Part shown: positions 20,908 through 23,706 of the stretch, piece after piece | How the letters are laid out: each line of letters opens with the position of its first letter | Numbering within the stretch: the first letter of the stretch is position 1 | Assembly (NCBI GenBank): GCA_021413665.1 | Contig: JAIOPW010000487.1 | Location: 1-23,706, forward strand | DNA length: 23,706 nt | Source of the DNA: Rhodocyclales bacterium | GTDB lineage: Bacteria > Pseudomonadota > Gammaproteobacteria > Burkholderiales > Rhodocyclaceae | Direction of reading: 5' to 3' | Translations under genes and position numbers: made by a program | The notes under the pieces: generated by a model | Seen by the model: the letters and a program-made list of their open reading frames with translations, nothing else | Database searches by the model: none | What the model was told of the DNA's origin: nothing

Positions 20908-22418
20908 CGGGCCGCGGTGTTGCGAATGAACTCGAAGACTTCGACGCTGGAGGTTTCGATCAGGCTTCGATGCGGCATGCATTCGACGACCTTCAAATGG
21001 GCGTCGTCTTCCTGCAGCAGGGTGAATGGACGGGCGTTGTAGTTGCTCCGTATCGCCAAGATCGCTTCGTTGCGGTGCAGGGCCGGCAACGCAGGTAGCA
21101 GCAGCGCCGGGATCGGCGGTTCCGGACTGCGACTGGCCAAGGCCTGGATGCGCACGGGTTTCGCCGATGGGGCGAGGACTTCCAGCCCCAGTTCCAGATG
21201 GCTGCTACCCTTGCTGCGAGCCCAGCGCACCAGGCAAATCTGCCACGCCGCACCGGTTCCGGTGCGTAACCCTACCGCGCAACCCGGCACGATGCCGGTG
21301 ACTTCTCCTACCACATGTGCGACCGCGTATCCTGACGGACTCTCGTTGAGCAGCGTCCAATCGCTATAGGTCAGTGTGCATTCGCTGGCCAAGGGTTCCT
21401 GCTCAGAGTCGCTTTGCAGCGCGGTCCACAAGCTGCTCAACTGCGTACAGACCGATACTTTCATATCCTGCGGACGTCGATTGAAACTTCGACGTCGCGG
21501 CGAAATCCAGCATTGACGGGCGCGTTCCAGCGCGTTGCGGTAGTCGGCCCCCGCTGCCTGAAGCGGCAAACCGAGGGACAAGGGTGGAACCCCGTCGTTC
21601 AGCTGGTCAAGGTGTCGCGCCGCCAGCTCAGCAAGTTCGCCAAATCGAAAATATAGACAAAGGCCGCTGTATGGCTGGAGGCGGGCGAGGGGTATCGGCG
21701 GCTGGTCAAGATTGGAGTCGAGCCAGAACCAGTCGCTGGCTTTCTCCGGACGGTTCATGTCGATGCGGGTGGCTGCGGCGTATGTTTCGAGGTACTCCGA
21801 CAGAAAGGCTATTTCTCGCGGTGCGAGGCCTTCAGGTTGCGCTGCGGTGAGCGCCAGCATGGCCTTGAAGCGGGTGTCTATGGCGCTCATTTCAGCGGGT
21901 AGTGTCGCTGTCGGATCGACTGACTCGTGGGCGCTGTGATAGAGGGCTTGCGCATTGCGCCAGAAGTACAAAGGCGTTGGGGCTGCAATCAGCAAGGTAG
22001 CGATGAACTGTCGGGAAAGGTTGAAAATCCCGTTCAGGCAAATCTGCACCCTGTTTCGGTGACTGCGGGCAAGTTCCGTCAGATCGGCTTCTCGCGCAAC
22101 CTTCAGCCAGGTTTCACCCAGTTCGGCACGCAGGCCTATCAAGCCTTGGGCAACCGTAGCAAGGAAAATAGGCAGCGGCAGCTTGACGTCGAGCAGCATC
22201 GGCGTGAGCACCCCGTCGATACTTTCGGCGCGCTGCTGAAGTAGCTCGTCGATCTTGAGTTGGTGCAAAACCGGGAGTCCCAGCGAGCCGATCGCGGCAA
22301 CATGATTGCGCAAGGGCACCAGATCCAGCAAAGGATCTTCGCTCGGTGGCTCCGCAAGCCAGTCCAGTGCCTGCTGCAGCTGAACGGGGGGTTGCGGAGG
22401 GACTTTCTTGCGCGGCAT
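20904..22418 (-). CDS. Uncharacterised protein with a C-terminal PilZ-like region
   Basis: I do not recognise a named family for this 504-residue soluble protein. The N-terminal 290 residues are mainly helical, with no membrane span or signal peptide; Pro-rich residues 1-30 lead in. The C-terminal third has the two hallmarks of PilZ domains, which bind cyclic di-GMP: RxxxR at 310-314 (RSFNR) and NxSxxG at 358-363 (NESPSG). Beta-strand-like segments follow (GCAVGLRTG, WQICLVRWARS, LELGLEVLAP). The motifs are 44 residues apart, further than usual, so an insertion is implied. The ATG at 22418 is chosen because a longer frame to 22529 would run into the pyrF leader. It is divergent from pyrF and shares a palindromic promoter region with it. 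Confidence 0.82.
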   Translation of the reverse strand: MPRKKVPPQPPVQLQQALDWLAEPPSEDPLLDLVPLRNHVAAIGSLGLPVLHQLKIDELLQQRAESIDGVLTPMLLDVKLPLPIFLATVAQGLIGLRAELGETWLKVAREADLTELARSHRNRVQICLNGIFNLSRQFIATLLIAAPTPLYFWRNAQALYHSAHESVDPTATLPAEMSAIDTRFKAMLALTAAQPEGLAPREIAFLSEYLETYAAATRIDMNRPEKASDWFWLDSNLDQPPIPLARLQPYSGLCLYFRFGELAELAARHLDQLNDGVPPLSLGLPLQAAGADYRNALERARQCWISPRRRSFNRRPQDMKVSVCTQLSSLWTALQSDSEQEPLASECTLTYSDWTLLNESPSGYAVAHVVGEVTGIVPGCAVGLRTGTGAAWQICLVRWARSKGSSHLELGLEVLAPSAKPVRIQALASRSPEPPIPALLLPALPALHRNEAILAIRSNYNARPFTLLQEDDAHLKVVECMPHRSLIETSSVEVFEFIRNTAAR

Positions 22419-22446
22419 GACTTTCCGGCGGCTTGGGATGTAGGAT

Positions 22447-22461
22447 GATTCTAGTAGAATC
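22447..22461. promoter_or_regulatory. Palindrome with back-to-back -10-like boxes between the PilZ-like gene and pyrF
   Basis: gattcta-g-tagaatc is a perfect 7+1+7 inverted repeat. The right arm reads TAGAAT (22455-22460) toward pyrF; the left arm reads TAGAAT toward the PilZ-like gene. Predicted starts near 22467 and 22441 fit leaders of about 34 and 23 bases. It could serve as two overlapping promoters, as an operator, or both. Clear -35 boxes are not seen in either direction. Confidence 0.5.
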
Positions 22462-22500
22462 CGGACGCATTTTCTCTTGTCCCGTCGCGAGGATTCCGAA

Positions 22501-23235
22501 ATGACCAGCCTGCTTTCCGCCAAGACCATCGACCCCCGGGACCGCCTGATAGTGGCCCTCGACCTCCCCGATGCGGCGGCGGCTCGAACCTTGGTGGCCG
22601 AACTGGGCGATGCGGTGCTCTTCTACAAAATCGGTCTGGAGCTGTTCATGACTGGCGGCTATTTCGAGTTGCTGGAATGGCTGGTGAGCCAGGGCAAGAA
22701 GGTGTTTGTGGACCTGAAATTCTTCGATGTACCGGAAACCGTGCGATCCGCCGTACGAGCGCTGGCCGGCAGTGGCGCAACCTTCGCCACCATTCATGGC
22801 AATCAGGCGATCATGGAAGCGGCGGTGAAAGACAAGGGAAACCTCAAGATTCTGGCGGTCACTGTGCTGACCAGTCTTGATCGCGGCGATCTGGATGATC
22901 TCGGCTTCTCGTGCGATGTGGAAAAGCTCGTGCTTTCGCGTGCGCGTCGGGCGCTGGCCGCTGGCGTAGACGGGATTGTTTCTTCGGGGCTCGAGGCACC
23001 CATGATTCGCCGTGAATTGGGCGACAAACTGATGGTCGTGACTCCGGGCATTCGACCGGTCGAGAACAAGCCGGCGGATGACCAGAAGCGCACGGTCGAT
23101 GTCGCCCAGGCGTTCCGCAACGGCGCCGATTACATCGTGGTCGGTCGCCCCATTCGTCAGGCGGCGAATCCTCGCCAGGCGGCGCTAGACATACAGCAGA
23201 CCATCCGCGAGGTGTTTTCTCCGGCGGGCCGGTGA
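22501..23235 (+). CDS. pyrF: Orotidine 5'-phosphate decarboxylase
   Basis: PyrF removes CO2 from orotidine monophosphate to make UMP, the last step of pyrimidine synthesis. The 244-residue TIM-barrel protein has the catalytic tetrad pattern VDLKFFDVPET (Asp71, Lys73, Asp76), substrate Asp21 in VALDLPDA, and FYKIGLELF. The phosphate-binding end is VTPGIRP through YIVVGRPI. The ATG at 22501 has GAGG eight bases upstream; a TTG at 22477 would add eight residues with no such site. It is transcribed from the palindromic region at 22447-22461 by inference. No terminator with a T tract is seen after it, only a GC-rich stem near 23250-23272. Confidence 0.96.
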   Translation: MTSLLSAKTIDPRDRLIVALDLPDAAAARTLVAELGDAVLFYKIGLELFMTGGYFELLEWLVSQGKKVFVDLKFFDVPETVRSAVRALAGSGATFATIHGNQAIMEAAVKDKGNLKILAVTVLTSLDRGDLDDLGFSCDVEKLVLSRARRALAAGVDGIVSSGLEAPMIRRELGDKLMVVTPGIRPVENKPADDQKRTVDVAQAFRNGADYIVVGRPIRQAANPRQAALDIQQTIREVFSPAGR

Positions 23236-23286
23236 GCGATGGGTTGGGTGCCGGCGGCGCGGCAGCCGGGCGCTGAAGGTTATGCC

Positions 23287-23315
23287 TTGTTTTATCCGGG
23301 TTTTTGAAATAAAAT
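23287..23315 (+). promoter_or_regulatory. Sigma-70 promoter of rpsP-rimM
   Basis: TTGTTT (23287-23292) and TAAAAT (23310-23315) are 17 bases apart, the best-formed promoter in the window. Transcription should start near 23322, about 25 bases before the rpsP ATG. Confidence 0.7.
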
Positions 23316-23346
23316 CGCCGGCTTTCCCGCTTTCCAAGAGAACACC

Positions 23347-23601
23347 ATGGTTGTTATTCGTCTCGCCCGCAGCGGCGCCAAGAAGCGCCCGTTCTTCAAT
23401 ATGGTAGTTGCCGATTCACGCAACCGTCGCGATGGCCGTTTCATCGAGCGTATCGGTTACTACAATCCGGTTGCCGCCGAAAGTGAAAATGGTCTGGTGA
23501 TCAACACCGAGCGCCTAGCATACTGGCAGGGGCATGGCGCCCAGCTGTCGCCGACCGCAGAGCGTCTGGTCAAGCAATCGGCGGCGAAGAAGGCTGCCTG
23601 A
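23347..23601 (+). CDS. rpsP: 30S ribosomal protein bS16
   Basis: bS16 is a small-subunit protein important for early 30S assembly. The 84-residue product has the expected start MVVIRLARSGAKKRPFFNMVVADSR and the phrases RDGRFIERIGYYNP and LSPTAERLV. The tail is Lys/Ala-rich. AAGAGA precedes the ATG, and a good promoter lies 32 bases upstream. rimM follows five bases after the stop, the usual rpsP-rimM-trmD-rplS order, so the operon probably continues outside the window. Confidence 0.97.
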   Translation: MVVIRLARSGAKKRPFFNMVVADSRNRRDGRFIERIGYYNPVAAESENGLVINTERLAYWQGHGAQLSPTAERLVKQSAAKKAA

Positions 23602-23606
23602 ATCGC

Positions 23607-23706
23607 ATGATTGTGCTGGGGCGCATAGTCGCCCCGTTCGGGGTCAATGGCTGGTTGCGGGTGCACCCCTTTGGCGATGACCCCGAAGCCTGGCGGAAAA
23701 TGCCGC
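23607..23706 (+). CDS. rimM: Ribosome maturation factor RimM, N-terminal part (3' end outside window)
   Basis: This is the first 33 codons of RimM, which helps mature the 3' domain of 16S rRNA by binding ribosomal protein uS19. The visible start MIVLGRIVAPFGVNGWLRV matches the family's LGRIxxPFGVKGWV opening, and the DDPEAW phrase follows. The ATG at 23607 lies five bases after the rpsP stop. The rest is cut by the window edge, so completeness cannot be judged. Confidence 0.92.
   Translation, partial: MIVLGRIVAPFGVNGWLRVHPFGDDPEAWRKMP

Overview
The window reads as a stretch of core chromosome from a betaproteobacterium, most like the Rhodocyclaceae or a close relative. The grounds are family knowledge and gene order: tgt-yajC-secD-secF, pepA-holC beside lptF-lptG, a sigma factor followed by DUF3619, DUF3106 and RDD genes divergent from ilvB-ilvH-ilvC, then pssA and leuA, and rpsP-rimM at the right edge. 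G+C is high, genes are tightly packed, and many stops and starts overlap. I see no insertion sequence, prophage, CRISPR array, tRNA or rRNA.

Layout. 1-3544 (+): end of tgt, then yajC, secD and secF, the ancillary part of the Sec translocon. 3545-3958: the only gene-free stretch over 300 bases. It holds a decayed cytochrome b561 gene with an internal deletion, a frame change and lost Trp codons. 3959-5657 (-): purB followed by a small DUF2322-like gene. 5807-6415 (+): a glutathione S-transferase. 6418-8807 (-): pepA, holC and an unknown gene, translationally coupled. 8929-11081 (+): lptF and lptG, the permease pair of the LPS export ABC transporter. 11090-12982 (-): sigma factor, DUF3619, DUF3106 and RDD membrane protein, an overlapping four-gene operon. 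13105-16394 (+): ilvB, ilvH and ilvC, closed by a strong terminator. 16519-19106 (+): pssA, a regulatory leader and leuA. 19090-20057 (-): a WrbA-like flavoprotein and a DUF2069 membrane protein. 20086-20907 (+): a YihY/BrkB membrane protein. 20904-22418 (-): a large unknown protein with a PilZ-like C-terminal region. 22501-23706 (+): pyrF, rpsP and the start of rimM.

Functionally, ilvBHC and leuA cover branched-chain amino acid synthesis; SecDF-YajC, LptFG and PssA serve the cell envelope; PurB and PyrF are nucleotide synthesis; HolC, RpsP, RimM and Tgt are housekeeping.

The most interesting parts are: (1) the leuA leader, which has a previously unlisted 36-codon Leu-rich peptide gene that may be read from a leaderless transcript, followed by a GC-rich hairpin and T tract with competing pairings, so probably a leucine attenuator; (2) the b561 relic after secF; (3) an imperfect ~40-base repeat shared by the leuA leader and the tail of the gene after holC; (4) a sigma factor whose conserved N-terminus is only reached from a CTG start; (5) a perfect palindrome carrying back-to-back -10-like boxes between pyrF and the PilZ-like gene.
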